This document shows, in pieces, positions 1 to 9,008 of a stretch of DNA of 64,000 bases (within the stretch, counting starts at the first letter, position 1; every line of letters starts with the position of its first letter). This stretch comes from Methylocaldum sp002005105 (GTDB taxonomy: Bacteria; Pseudomonadota; Gammaproteobacteria; Methylococcales; Methylococcaceae). The DNA is taken from contig NZ_CP194902.1 of NCBI RefSeq assembly GCF_051027545.1, positions 1,240,001-1,304,000 of the forward strand, read 5' to 3'. A model generated the notes under the pieces. That model was not told the DNA's origin. It did not search any database and was given only the letters and a program-made list of their open reading frames with translations. The translations under genes were made by a program, and so were the position numbers.

Positions 1-1217
1 AGTACCGGCATCGAATCGACCGGCTTGGGCGGATCGAGCAGGGTGTCCCAGCTCAGCTGGCCCTTCGCTTCGTCCAGCCCGAGCCAGGTCGGCAACACCC
101 GGCGGGAGGCCGCCCACAACTTGCGGTTCGGCGCCTTGCGATTAGGCGGCGAATCGTTGAGGGTCGGGGCGTCTTCATTGGCAAAGCGCACGGTCACCGG
201 AGAAATCATCAGGTTCTGCGCGATCCAGAGTTCCCGGGCGAACTCGGCCAGCCGCCCGCGCAACGAGGCGCCGACCAGCAGCTCCACCAAGGCCTGAACC
301 GTATACTCCTGATAGGACAGGGAGTGCTCGTACCAGAACCAGTCCGGCGAGACGCCGGTCGCCAGGAGCGACGGAAGACCTAAGGCCGAATGCTTGCCGA
401 AGCCGATCAACTCGGGTTGTTCGAACTCGAGTCCGATCAGCGTCACGGCCGCGGCATGCCAGACGGCGATGTTGTGGACCTCGCGCGACGACGCCATCAC
501 ATTGGCCGCCAACGGCAGGAACAGCCCCTCGCGCCAGTGGTCGGCGCGGGCCGCCGGGACATGGGGTTTCAGCAGCCGGACCGCTTCGATCAACACCAGG
601 GCGCGGGTCGCTTCGTCCAGACTCTGATTCATCAGCTGGGCTCGGCCGTTCCAGGTCTGCAACGGGAAGCCGCGGTAGGCGTCGGCGTAGAAATCGAGCT
701 GCGAAGCCGCCCAATCCAAGTAGCGCGTATCGCCGGTCAGGCGGAACAGTCGGGCGGCGTCCAGCACGCGATCGATGTTGTAGATCCGATTATGGGCGAT
801 CCAGGCGGCGCGCAGCTTTTCGTGGCCGGGCTGGTCGGGCGGTATCGGCTGATCGGGGGTCCAGTGGAGGAGAACGCCCGTGTTCGGATCGACGTAGTCG
901 TGGATCCAGCCGGCGACCCAGTCCGCGCTCTCGCGGGGCGTGGTCATCCAGTGATCGATCCAGTCGGTTCGCTCCTGCAACCAAGCCGTCCAGCGAGGAT
1001 CCTGTGCCACGCGCCGGCGGGCCGCGTCCCAGTACTCACGGGCGGCACGGGCCGGTGCATAGCCGCCTTCGCCGGCCTTCAGCGTGGCGAAAGCAGATTT
1101 GCTTTCGTCATTGCTAGGCAGCCCTGACAACGGCGGGGTTTCTCCGACGGCCATGGGATTGACAAATACCCCCGCTAGCGCTAGAGCCAGCCTGCTCCAT
1201 AATCGGAAATCTCTCAT
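1..1217 (-). CDS. Heparinase II/III- or alginate-lyase-like exported protein, C-terminus cut by window edge
   Basis: About 405 residues are visible and the frame stays open to the window edge, so the 3' part is missing. The N-terminus is a signal peptide (hydrophobic LALALAGVFVNPMA), so the protein is exported. The visible part has the alpha/alpha-toroid look of polysaccharide lyases: NIDRVLDAARLFRLTGD, then HNIAVWHAAA and WYEHSLSYQEYTVQALV, which match the Asn/His and Glu-x-Ser...Tyr positions of the heparinase II/III family. The substrate cannot be told. The start is the ATG at 1217, preceded by AAGGGAGTG about 9 nt upstream. It could equally be annotated as an alginate-lyase-domain protein. 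Confidence 0.65.
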   Translation of the reverse strand, partial: MRDFRLWSRLALALAGVFVNPMAVGETPPLSGLPSNDESKSAFATLKAGEGGYAPARAAREYWDAARRRVAQDPRWTAWLQERTDWIDHWMTTPRESADWVAGWIHDYVDPNTGVLLHWTPDQPIPPDQPGHEKLRAAWIAHNRIYNIDRVLDAARLFRLTGDTRYLDWAASQLDFYADAYRGFPLQTWNGRAQLMNQSLDEATRALVLIEAVRLLKPHVPAARADHWREGLFLPLAANVMASSREVHNIAVWHAAAVTLIGLEFEQPELIGFGKHSALGLPSLLATGVSPDWFWYEHSLSYQEYTVQALVELLVGASLRGRLAEFARELWIAQNLMISPVTVRFANEDAPTLNDSPPNRKAPNRKLWAASRRVLPTWLGLDEAKGQLSWDTLLDPPKPVDSMPV

Positions 1218-1846
1218 GCTTGAAGCACTCCCTTGATGGTCATGGATGAAAAAACTGTCGTGAATTGCCCGGGAAGTTAAGTTCGATTTCAGCCGTCTTA
1301 ATGCATCGAAAACGGGTAATATAATGTATGCGGCGTGCCGGGATTGCCTTTGCCCGTACTGTTTTGCTATTTCGCGGGATACCGAGTCGTATATTCGGTA
1401 TGCAGCGTACCATGGAAAGAAACAGCTTCTTTTTTATCATGGCCGACACGGTTCTTGTTACCTTTAAGAGCTCTGTTTTCAAGTCGAAACATTTCTGCCG
1501 GGATTATTATTTTTGCCGGCCGATTTCGAATCGGAAAGGTTTCGACCTGTACCTCGAAAAATCGCGGCTTAAGGTATATCGAATGTGTTGTAGCTTTACT
1601 GAATCCGTTTCAGTCTATGCGTTGCCGGACCGGTAGCAATCGATGATGATTTTCGGTGTCGCACATTGCGAGAACTCTATATTCGGTTTTTACAATGCGC
1701 TTTATATTCGTCGTAGGACTTACTTTAAAGGGAAAGTCTTTTTTATATCGTGACTCGACCCACAAAACCGAAAGCGGACAGATTGTCTTGTAGATATACT
1801 CGGCGGACAGGACGAATTCTCGACGATTTACAACTCGGTTTGGAAA
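1218..1846. other. AT-rich intergenic region between divergent genes
   Basis: About 630 bases with no convincing gene; the short frames present have no family resemblance or good ribosome binding site. Base composition is clearly more AT-rich than the flanks. It holds a small dyad, ACTGAA-5 nt-TTCAGT, at 1598-1614. As it lies between divergent genes it should carry the promoters of both the lyase-like gene and ampD, but no clear -35/-10 pair can be assigned. Confidence 0.4.
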
Positions 1847-2431
1847 ATGAAGATAATCGATAACTGGCTGGCAAACGCGAGGCGGCTAGAGAGTTGCAAT
1901 TGCGACGACAGGCCCGATTCAGGGGATATTTCGCTGGTGGTGATACATGGCATCAGTTTGCCTCCGGGCGAGTTTGGCGGCAACTGGATCGACTGTTTGT
2001 TTACCAATACCTTGGAACCGACTGCCCACCCTTATTTCGAGCGCATACACGGCTTTCGGGTATCGGCCCATGCGCTCATTCGCCGCGACGGCGAGATCGT
2101 TCAATACGTTCCGTTCCACCGGCGCGCTTGGCATGCCGGGATTTCGAACTATGAGGGGCGGGAGCGCTGCAATGATTTCTCGATCGGCATCGAGTTGGAA
2201 GGGGCCGACGATATTCCCTATACCGACCGGCAATACGAGCACCTGGCCGATTTGCTCTCCGCCTTGCTAGCGAATTATCCGGGCTTGTCACCGGACCGGA
2301 TCGTCGGTCACAGCGACATCGCTCCGGGACGCAAAACCGATCCGGGCCCGAGTTTCGATTGGGAAAGGCTTTACCGCTTGCTGTCCGCAAGAGGTTTTCA
2401 GCCGACCGGAGGCAGAGGCATTCTCGTCTGA
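1847..2431 (+). CDS. ampD: 1,6-anhydro-N-acetylmuramyl-L-alanine amidase AmpD
   Basis: Cytosolic zinc amidase that cleaves the peptide from 1,6-anhydroMurNAc during peptidoglycan recycling. At 194 residues it has the normal AmpD length. The zinc ligands are visible: His34 (VVIHGISLPPGEFGG), His155 and Asp165 in GHSDIAPGRKTDPG; the catalytic Glu116 (IGIELEG) and Lys163 are also present. It stands alone, facing lspA tail to tail. Because it controls anhydro-muropeptide levels, the family often affects AmpR-dependent beta-lactamase expression elsewhere; no ampR or ampC is seen here. No oddities. Confidence 0.95.
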   Translation: MKIIDNWLANARRLESCNCDDRPDSGDISLVVIHGISLPPGEFGGNWIDCLFTNTLEPTAHPYFERIHGFRVSAHALIRRDGEIVQYVPFHRRAWHAGISNYEGRERCNDFSIGIELEGADDIPYTDRQYEHLADLLSALLANYPGLSPDRIVGHSDIAPGRKTDPGPSFDWERLYRLLSARGFQPTGGRGILV

Positions 2432-2572
2432 GGTGAAACCGTCGTAGGCGGGGATGAGGCGATAGCCGTTCCCGGTAAATGCGCCTTACTCCGGGAATGC
2501 TGGGCTTGTTCCGGTCTATGATCCAGCAGGTCGGAAATCTTTTGCATGCAAAGCCGATTGCCCGTCCGTTGT

Positions 2573-2641
2573 GTCGGGAAAGGATTCCCGACCTACTTGG
2601 CTATCGTTTATAGGCCGGCAATCCCTTGCCGGCAAATAGGT
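2573..2641. repeat. REP-like palindromic repeats between convergent genes
   Basis: A 24-bp palindromic unit at 2573-2596 (core GTCGGGAAAGGATTCCCGAC followed by CTAC) is followed at about 2611-2640 by a related unit with the core GCCGGCAATCCCTTGCCGGC. The first unit is identical to 39317-39340. Both sites lie between convergent genes (here ampD and lspA), as is usual for REP elements, where they may act in transcription termination or mRNA 3'-end protection. Confidence 0.75.
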
Positions 2642-3118
2642 CTACACCAGGCTGGCCGTCGACTGTCGCGGTCTCACGGAGTCGATCAGCAGCATCGCTA
2701 CGCCTATGGTGATCGCGGAATCGGCCACGTTGAAGGCCGGCCAGTGCCATTCTCCATAAAACACGTCGAGAAAATCGATAACGTATCCGTAAATGATGCG
2801 ATCGATGAGATTGCCCAGCGCGCCGCCCAGAACCAGCGCCCAGGCCGCGGCTTCCCAACGTTGGCCCTTGCCGAGCCGGCTCAGCCAATAGCAGATCGCG
2901 CCGCTGGCGATGACGGCCAGGCCGATGAAGAACCACCGCTGCCATCCTCCGGCTTGGCTCAGAAAGCTGAACGCGGCGCCCTGGTTGCGTAGGTAAGTGA
3001 GCTGAAAAAAAGGCAGCAGGCCGACCGACTCGTAAAGTTCCATCGAGCGATCGACCAGTTGCTTGGTGAGCTGGTCCAGGCCGACGACCAGCGCGGAAAG
3101 CCAAAGCCAATTCAACAT
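2642..3118 (-). CDS. lspA: Lipoprotein signal peptidase (signal peptidase II)
   Basis: Inner-membrane aspartyl protease that removes signal peptides from diacylglyceryl prolipoproteins. It is 158 residues, the usual length, with four hydrophobic segments. The catalytic aspartates are in GNLIDRIIYGYVIDF and FNVADSAITIG. It is the last gene of murJ-ribF-ileS-lspA, 4 nt after the ileS stop, a pairing conserved in gammaproteobacteria. The lipoproteins encoded in this window (19864-22508 and 58745) would be among its substrates. Confidence 0.95.
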   Translation of the reverse strand: MLNWLWLSALVVGLDQLTKQLVDRSMELYESVGLLPFFQLTYLRNQGAAFSFLSQAGGWQRWFFIGLAVIASGAICYWLSRLGKGQRWEAAAWALVLGGALGNLIDRIIYGYVIDFLDVFYGEWHWPAFNVADSAITIGVAMLLIDSVRPRQSTASLV

Positions 3119-3122
3119 GAGA

Positions 3123-5942
3123 TCAGGCGTAAAGACGGGTTTCGCCCTGTCCTGCCACGTTCTCCACGCAGCGGCCGCAAAGCTCGGGGTGGTCGGGGTG
3201 CTTGCCGACGTCCTCGCGGTGATGCCAGCAGCGTACGCATTTGGGTTTATCGGAAGCCCGAACTTTCAGCTCCAGTCCCTCGATCCCCGTCGGAAGCGTG
3301 CCGCTGTCCCCTTCGGGCCGAAGGCTCGCATACGAAGTGATGAACAAGAATCGAAGCTCGCTTTCGATAGGCGCAAGCCGTTCGAGAATCGGTTGGCTGC
3401 CGTAAAGCTCGACTTCGGCGTCCAGGGACGAGCCGATCTCGCCGCGCACCCGCAGTACTTCCAGTTCCTTGCTCACCGCCTCGCGGACTTTGAGCAGGAA
3501 ATCCCAGAACTCGCGGTTGAACGGAGAGGATTCGTCCAGCGGGAACAGTCCCTCGTACCAGGTCTCCAGAAACACCGATTCGCTCCGCTTGCCGGGCAAA
3601 TGACGCCAGATTTCATCGGCCGTGAAGCTCAGGATGGGCGCCAGCCAGCGGGTTAGTGCCTCGGCGATGTGGTACATCGCGGTTTGTGCGGATCGCCGCG
3701 GCAGGCTGTCCTCGCGGCAGGTGTACTGGCGGTCCTTCAGCACGTCGAGATAGAAGCTGCCCAGGTCGATGGAACAGAAGTTGTGGACCTTTTGATAGAC
3801 CAGGTTGAACTGGTAGGTCTCGTAGGCTTCGACGATTTCCTGCTGGAGACGGAAAGTCCGGTCCACCGCCCAGCGGTCGAGCGCCAGCATCTTTTCGGGT
3901 TCGACCGAATGCCGCTCCGGGTCGAAGCCGCTCATGTTCGCGAGCAGATAGCGGGCGGTATTCCGCAGCCGCCGGTAAACGTCCGCCGTGCGTTTCAGAA
4001 TCTCGTCGGAAACGCTCATCTCGGCCCGGTAGTCGGTTGCCGCGACCCAAAGCCTCAGGATATCCGCCCCGAGGTTCTGCATCACTTTCTGCGGAGCCAC
4101 GACATTGCCCTTGGATTTCGACATTTTCTTGCCTTCCGCATCCACGGTGAAGCCGTGGGTCAGCACCTGCCGATACGGCGCGGCGTCGCGGATCGCCACG
4201 GAAGCGAGCAAGGACGATTGGAACCAGCCGCGATGCTGGTCCGAGCCTTCGAGGTACAGATCGGCCGGCGAATGCAGGTCCTCCCGCCGATCCAGCACGC
4301 AGAAGTGGCTGACGCCCGAATCGAACCAGACATCCAGCGTGTCGTTGATCTTCTGGTACTGCGCAGCCTCTTCGCCCAACAATTCCGCGGGGTCGAGATC
4401 GAACCACGCATCGATTCCCCGTTCCTCGACCCGTTGCGCGACCGCTTCGATCAGGTCCTCGGTGCGGGGATGCAGGGCGCCGGTCTCGCGGTGGACGAAC
4501 AAGGCGATCGGCACGCCCCAGTTCCGCTGCCGGGAGACGCACCAGTCGGGCCGGTTCGCGACCATGCCTTCGATTCTCGCCTGCCCCCAGTCGGGTATCC
4601 ATTCCACTTTCTTGATTTCTTCCAGGGCCTGGCGGCGAAGATCGTTCTTGTCCATGGCGATGAACCACTGGGGCGTCGCTCTGAAGATGACCGGCGTCTT
4701 GTGCCGCCAGCAGTGCGGATAGCTGTGCTCGATGCGCGCTTCGTGCAGCAGTGTGCCGCGTTCCTTGAGCACCTCGACCACATGGCCGTTGGCGTTCATG
4801 ACGTGTTCGCCGGCGAACAGCGGCGTGCTCGGCAGGAACTTGCCGTCGTCCGCCACCGGATTTTCGACCGGCAGCCCATAGCGCTGACCGACGACGTAGT
4901 CTTCCTGGCCATGGCCGGGCGCCGTATGCACCGCGCCGGTACCGGCGTCGAGCGTCACGTGCTCGCCGAGAACGATAGGCACCTCGCGCTCGTAAAACGG
5001 ATGGTGCAGCATCAATCCCTCGAGATCCGAGCCCCTGCAATACGCCACGACGCGGTAATCGTCGACGCCGCAACGCATCATGACATCTTTCATCAGGGCT
5101 TCGGCCACGACCAACCGCTCCATCGGTTCCCGGCATTGCACCACGGCGTAATCGAGATCCGGGTTGAGCGCCACGCCCTGGTTGGCCGGCAGGGTCCAGG
5201 GTGTCGTCGTCCAGATGACCACCGACAGCGGGCCTTCGCCCGGATGGCCCGGAACCGAGTGACAACGCTGGATCAGCGCGGTTTCGTCGAGAACCCTGAA
5301 CCGCACGTCGATGGCGATCGAGCGCTTGTTTTCGTATTCGACCTCGGCTTCGGCCAGCGCGGAGCCGCAATCGGTGCACCAATGCACCGGCTTTGCCCCT
5401 TTCATCAGATGGCCGCGCGCGGAGATTCGGCCCAAAGCGCGCAGGATGTCGGCCTCGAAGCGAAAGTCCATGGTCAGGTAAGGATTTTCCCAATCGCCGA
5501 AAACACCGAGCCGGACGAATTCGCGGCGCTGGATGTCCACTTGTTCGGCCGCATAGGTTCGGCAGGCCTTGCGGAAATCGGAAGCGTTGACCTGCACGCC
5601 GGCTTTGCCGATCTTCTTCTCCACCATCAATTCGATGGGCAGGCCGTGGCAATCCCAGCCGGGCACATAGGGCGCGTCGAAACCGTTCAATCCCTTGCTC
5701 TTGACGATGATGTCCTTCAACACCTTGTTTACGGCATGGCCGATGTGGATTTCGCCGTTGGCGTAGGGGGGGCCGTCATGAAGAATGAACTTCGGGCGCC
5801 CACGGAACGTTTCGCGAATCTTCCGGTAAAGATCCATGCTGCGCCAGCGCTCGAGCTGCTCGGGCTCGCGCTGCGGCAGATTGGCCTTCATCGGAAAATC
5901 GGTGCTGGGTAAATTCAGTGTCGATTTGTAATCCGTGCTCAT
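3123..5942 (-). CDS. ileS: Isoleucyl-tRNA synthetase
   Basis: Class I aminoacyl-tRNA synthetase that charges tRNA-Ile in the cytosol. It is 939 residues, normal for the bacterial type. The HIGH motif is at about residue 67 (GEIHIGHAV) and the KMSKS loop is KKMSKSKGNVV. An editing (CP1) domain lies between them, and the C-terminus has the four-cysteine zinc site (CVRCW ... CGRC). Its ATG overlaps the ribF stop by 4 nt (ATGA), indicating translational coupling within the operon. Confidence 0.97.
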   Translation of the reverse strand: MSTDYKSTLNLPSTDFPMKANLPQREPEQLERWRSMDLYRKIRETFRGRPKFILHDGPPYANGEIHIGHAVNKVLKDIIVKSKGLNGFDAPYVPGWDCHGLPIELMVEKKIGKAGVQVNASDFRKACRTYAAEQVDIQRREFVRLGVFGDWENPYLTMDFRFEADILRALGRISARGHLMKGAKPVHWCTDCGSALAEAEVEYENKRSIAIDVRFRVLDETALIQRCHSVPGHPGEGPLSVVIWTTTPWTLPANQGVALNPDLDYAVVQCREPMERLVVAEALMKDVMMRCGVDDYRVVAYCRGSDLEGLMLHHPFYEREVPIVLGEHVTLDAGTGAVHTAPGHGQEDYVVGQRYGLPVENPVADDGKFLPSTPLFAGEHVMNANGHVVEVLKERGTLLHEARIEHSYPHCWRHKTPVIFRATPQWFIAMDKNDLRRQALEEIKKVEWIPDWGQARIEGMVANRPDWCVSRQRNWGVPIALFVHRETGALHPRTEDLIEAVAQRVEERGIDAWFDLDPAELLGEEAAQYQKINDTLDVWFDSGVSHFCVLDRREDLHSPADLYLEGSDQHRGWFQSSLLASVAIRDAAPYRQVLTHGFTVDAEGKKMSKSKGNVVAPQKVMQNLGADILRLWVAATDYRAEMSVSDEILKRTADVYRRLRNTARYLLANMSGFDPERHSVEPEKMLALDRWAVDRTFRLQQEIVEAYETYQFNLVYQKVHNFCSIDLGSFYLDVLKDRQYTCREDSLPRRSAQTAMYHIAEALTRWLAPILSFTADEIWRHLPGKRSESVFLETWYEGLFPLDESSPFNREFWDFLLKVREAVSKELEVLRVRGEIGSSLDAEVELYGSQPILERLAPIESELRFLFITSYASLRPEGDSGTLPTGIEGLELKVRASDKPKCVRCWHHREDVGKHPDHPELCGRCVENVAGQGETRLYA

Positions 5943-6895
5943 GATGCAGAGGATGATGTTGAATTTGAGATGGCGAAATAGCCTCTTGCAGTCATGACGT
6001 CCCGTTCGATCTGGGCCTGCAGTTCGGCTAAGCCGTCGAAGCGCTTTTCGTCCCGGAGCTTGTGGCGAAAAACGATTTCCACCTGTTTTCCGTAGAGGTC
6101 TCCGGAGAAGTCCAGCAAATAGGTTTCGAGGAGCACCGTACGTCCTCCCGCGACAGTCGGGCGTATGCCTACGTTCGCGACCCCCGGCAGCGGATGTTCG
6201 CCTATTCCGGACATTGTAACGGCAAATACACCCTGTACAGGAGTGTTTTTCCGTCTCATCAAGATGTTGGCCGTGGGAAAGCCGAGCGTTCGGCCGCGCT
6301 TCGCCCCATGGATGACGCGTCCGCAGACTGAATAAGGACGCCCCAGGAGTCGCGCTGCGCGAGCTAAATCGCCTGCCGCGAGGGCTTTGCGGATCGAAGT
6401 GCTGCTGACGCGTCGTCCATCGACCAATACCGACGGCGTGTCGACCACTTCGAAGCCGAATTCTTTCCCGGCCTGCCGCAACAAGGCAAAGTTGCCGAGC
6501 CGGTTTCTGCCGAATCTGAAATCGTCTCCGATCACCAGATACTTGATGCGCAGTCCTTCGAGCAGGATGTCTTGAATGAAGCTTTCCGCCGGCAACATGG
6601 CGAGCTGCCGGTTGAAGCGCAGCAGCAGCACCTGATCGATCGGCAATTCAGCCAAGCGGGCCAGCTTTTCACGGAGCCGGGTCAAACGGGCCGGTGCTTC
6701 GTTCGGGAAAAAATATTCCCGTGGCTGCGGTTCGAACAGGACGACCACAACCGGCAAATCCAGCCTCCGTCCTGCTTCCGCCAGCCTTTCGATCACTTGG
6801 CAGTGACCAATATGGACGCCGTCGAAGTTGCCGATCGTGGCGACGCAGCCCCGTTCGGGAAGTTTCAGTTCGGCGAGTCCTCGAATCAAGCGCAT
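5939..6895 (-). CDS. ribF: Bifunctional riboflavin kinase / FMN adenylyltransferase
   Basis: Makes FMN and then FAD from riboflavin. It is 318 residues: an N-terminal nucleotidyltransferase domain (ATIGNFDGVHIGHCQVI) and a C-terminal riboflavin kinase domain (GRVIHGAKRGRTLGFPTANI). It lies between murJ (10-nt gap) and ileS (4-nt overlap), the gene order usual for gammaproteobacteria. The FAD/FMN-dependent redox metabolism of the host needs it, but nothing here links it specifically to C1 metabolism. Confidence 0.95.
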   Translation of the reverse strand: MRLIRGLAELKLPERGCVATIGNFDGVHIGHCQVIERLAEAGRRLDLPVVVVLFEPQPREYFFPNEAPARLTRLREKLARLAELPIDQVLLLRFNRQLAMLPAESFIQDILLEGLRIKYLVIGDDFRFGRNRLGNFALLRQAGKEFGFEVVDTPSVLVDGRRVSSTSIRKALAAGDLARAARLLGRPYSVCGRVIHGAKRGRTLGFPTANILMRRKNTPVQGVFAVTMSGIGEHPLPGVANVGIRPTVAGGRTVLLETYLLDFSGDLYGKQVEIVFRHKLRDEKRFDGLAELQAQIERDVMTARGYFAISNSTSSSAS

Positions 6896-6905
6896 GCGAC
6901 GGTCC

Positions 6906-8462
6906 TCAGGTACCTTCCGGAACCAGCATGTGCCTGGGACGGAGCCCTGTCAGGGTAAGACACGACAGATAAGTCGCGAGGCCCAGCAGAATCCACAAAG
7001 CCAGATGCGAAATTCGGTCGGCGAGCGACCAGATCTGCCACGGATAAGCATTGGACGCATAGACCAGGATCGGGACCATCACGCCACTGGCGAGCGCTAC
7101 ACGCAGCAGGAAGATCGGCCATCCCGGTTCCGGTTTGTAAATCTGCTCCTTCAAAAGTTTGGCCAGGAGCAGTCCGGCGTTAAGGAGCGCCGCCAACGCC
7201 GTCGACAGAGCGAGACCCGCGTGACCCCAGCCGATCGGCGCGAGTTGAAAAATCAGAGCCAGGTTCAACGCGAGGTTGGCGATAATGGCGTAGACGCCAT
7301 ACCTGACCGGGGTGCGGAGATCCTGTCTCGAGCTGAAGCCCGGAACCAGCACCTTGATTGCGATGAAGCCCATCAATCCGATGGAGTAAGTCGTTAGGCT
7401 CCGGCTGGCCATCTCGGCGTCATGCGAAGAAAACCGATCGTACTGAAAAAGGGTGGAAATCATCGGTTCGGCGAGTAGCGCTAGGCCCAAGGTCGCCGGC
7501 AAGCCGATCAGGATGACCCAGCGGAGAGCCCAGTCCAGCGAACGGGAAAACCCGTCGCGATCACGGTTTGCATGATTTTTCGACAAATGAGGCAACATTA
7601 CAGTGCCGATAGCGACGCCGAAAATGCCCAAAGGGAATTCCACCAGCCGATCGGAGTAGTAAAGCCAGGAGACGCTGCCGGACACTAAAAAGGAGGCAAT
7701 CACCGTGTCGACCAGGAGATTCACCTGGGTTACCGAAACCCCGAAAATCGCCGGTCCTATCATCTTGATGATGCGGCGAACGCCGGCATCGTGAAACCCA
7801 AGGCGGGGTTTCGGCAGCAAGCCCTCCCGGAGGAGCGCAGGCACTTGAAATGCGAGCTGGACGACGCCGGCGATCAGCACACCCCAGGCCAAGGCGATAA
7901 TCGGTTCGGACAGGTAAGGGGCGAACCAAATCGCCGCAGCGATCATCAGAAGATTCAGAAAGACCGGCGTGAAGGCCGGTATGGCGAAACGTCCCCAGGT
8001 GTTCAGAATGGCCCCGGCGAATGCCGTGAGGGAAATGAAGAAAAGATACGGCAAGGTGATGCGCAGCATCTCGACGCTGAGCTCGAATTGCTCCGCATTT
8101 CGATAGAAACCGGGCGCAAACAGCATGATCAAGACCGGCGCAGCGATAATGCCGGCGAAGGTGACAAGCAACAAGGCCAGCGACAGGCTGCCGGCCGTAC
8201 GATCCAAGAAGGGCCTGAGCTGGGTCGGGTCGTGGCGCTCCTTGTAATCTGACAGAACCGGCACGAAGGCCTGCGAGAAGGCGCCTTCCGCAAAGAGGCG
8301 GCGCAGGAAGTTGGGAATTCTAAACGCGACGAAGAACGCGTCGGTGCCGGGATCGGCACCGAAATAACGGGCGATGACGACATCTCGAACGAACCCTAAA
8401 AGGCGGGAGACGAAGGTCATGCCGCCGACGGCCGCCGTGGATTTCAGTAGATGCTTGCTCAG
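6906..8462 (-). CDS. murJ: Lipid II flippase MurJ (probable non-ATG start)
   Basis: Polytopic inner-membrane MOP-family flippase that moves lipid II across the membrane for cell wall synthesis. From the first ATG (8420) the protein would be 504 residues and begin MTFVSRLLGFVRD, lacking the usual first amphipathic stretch. The frame is open upstream to a TAG stop, and the 15 codons between encode ALSKHLLKSTAAVGG, exactly the expected MurJ N-terminus (SK-LLKST-VVGGMT). The only sensible start there is CTG at 8462, giving 518 residues and MSKHLLKSTAAVGG. Either a CTG start is used or an ATG has mutated. It is the first gene of murJ-ribF-ileS-lspA. Confidence 0.9.
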   Translation of the reverse strand: MSKHLLKSTAAVGGMTFVSRLLGFVRDVVIARYFGADPGTDAFFVAFRIPNFLRRLFAEGAFSQAFVPVLSDYKERHDPTQLRPFLDRTAGSLSLALLLVTFAGIIAAPVLIMLFAPGFYRNAEQFELSVEMLRITLPYLFFISLTAFAGAILNTWGRFAIPAFTPVFLNLLMIAAAIWFAPYLSEPIIALAWGVLIAGVVQLAFQVPALLREGLLPKPRLGFHDAGVRRIIKMIGPAIFGVSVTQVNLLVDTVIASFLVSGSVSWLYYSDRLVEFPLGIFGVAIGTVMLPHLSKNHANRDRDGFSRSLDWALRWVILIGLPATLGLALLAEPMISTLFQYDRFSSHDAEMASRSLTTYSIGLMGFIAIKVLVPGFSSRQDLRTPVRYGVYAIIANLALNLALIFQLAPIGWGHAGLALSTALAALLNAGLLLAKLLKEQIYKPEPGWPIFLLRVALASGVMVPILVYASNAYPWQIWSLADRISHLALWILLGLATYLSCLTLTGLRPRHMLVPEGT

Positions 8463-8686
8463 AGCCTAAAACCAGTGCTTTCGTTGAAGAAAAGGCCGTA
8501 GTATAAGGAATTTGGGCGATCAAGGCACTGTTAGAGATACGCTGCGAAAAGCTATCCGAAAATGGCCTATAACCTGCGAAAACGTCTGGCCCGATAATTT
8601 TGTGAAAATTGCGCTCTTGACTCTTGAATTACTTGTGACGAAAATAACGAATTCGCTTAAAACGATTAGGATTAGAGGTTTTCACC

Positions 8687-8965
8687 TTGGCTAATATTGC
8701 TTCAGCAAAAAAACGCGCCATACAATCGGAAAAACATCGCGCCCACAACGCGGCTCAGCGCAGCCGGTTGCGGACCTTCATCAAGAAGGTCATTCTGGCG
8801 GTAGAATCCGGCGACTTGGAGCAAGCGCAGGCCGCATTTCGCGCCGCAGTTCCCGTTATCGACTCGTCGGTTAACAAGGGCTTGATCCACAAGAACAAGG
8901 CCGCTCGCAGCAAGAGCCGTCTCAACGCCCGAGTCAAAGCGCTGGCTCTGAGCGCATCCGCCTAA
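8687..8965 (+). CDS. rpsT: 30S ribosomal protein S20
   Basis: Small-subunit ribosomal protein binding 16S rRNA. It is 92 residues, beginning MANIASAKKRAIQSEKHRAH, which is typical for S20. The start codon is TTG, as in the E. coli gene, where the UUG start takes part in autogenous translational control. An AGAGG lies about 10 nt upstream. It is divergent from murJ; the roughly 220 bp between them must hold both promoters. A possible rpsT promoter is TTGACT with an AT-rich block 17 nt later (about 8619-8650). Confidence 0.96.
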   Translation: MANIASAKKRAIQSEKHRAHNAAQRSRLRTFIKKVILAVESGDLEQAQAAFRAAVPVIDSSVNKGLIHKNKAARSKSRLNARVKALALSASA

Positions 8966-8983
8966 GTTTCTGGCGGAAAGACG

Positions 8984-9001
8984 AGGCGGGCTGGCCCGCC
9001 T
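8984..9001. terminator. GC-rich hairpin between convergent rpsT and proB
   Basis: AGGCGGGC-TG-GCCCGCCT forms a perfect 8-bp stem just after the rpsT stop and just before the proB stop. Its position between convergent genes suits a bidirectional terminator. There is no long T run on either side, so it may work only weakly or as a 3'-end barrier. Confidence 0.5.
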
Positions 9002-9008
9002 GCCTCTC

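Noticed and set aside
1240..1636. Short frames of 80-103 codons on both strands in the AT-rich gap
   Set aside because: No ribosome binding sites, low complexity and no family resemblance; they overlap one another on both strands.
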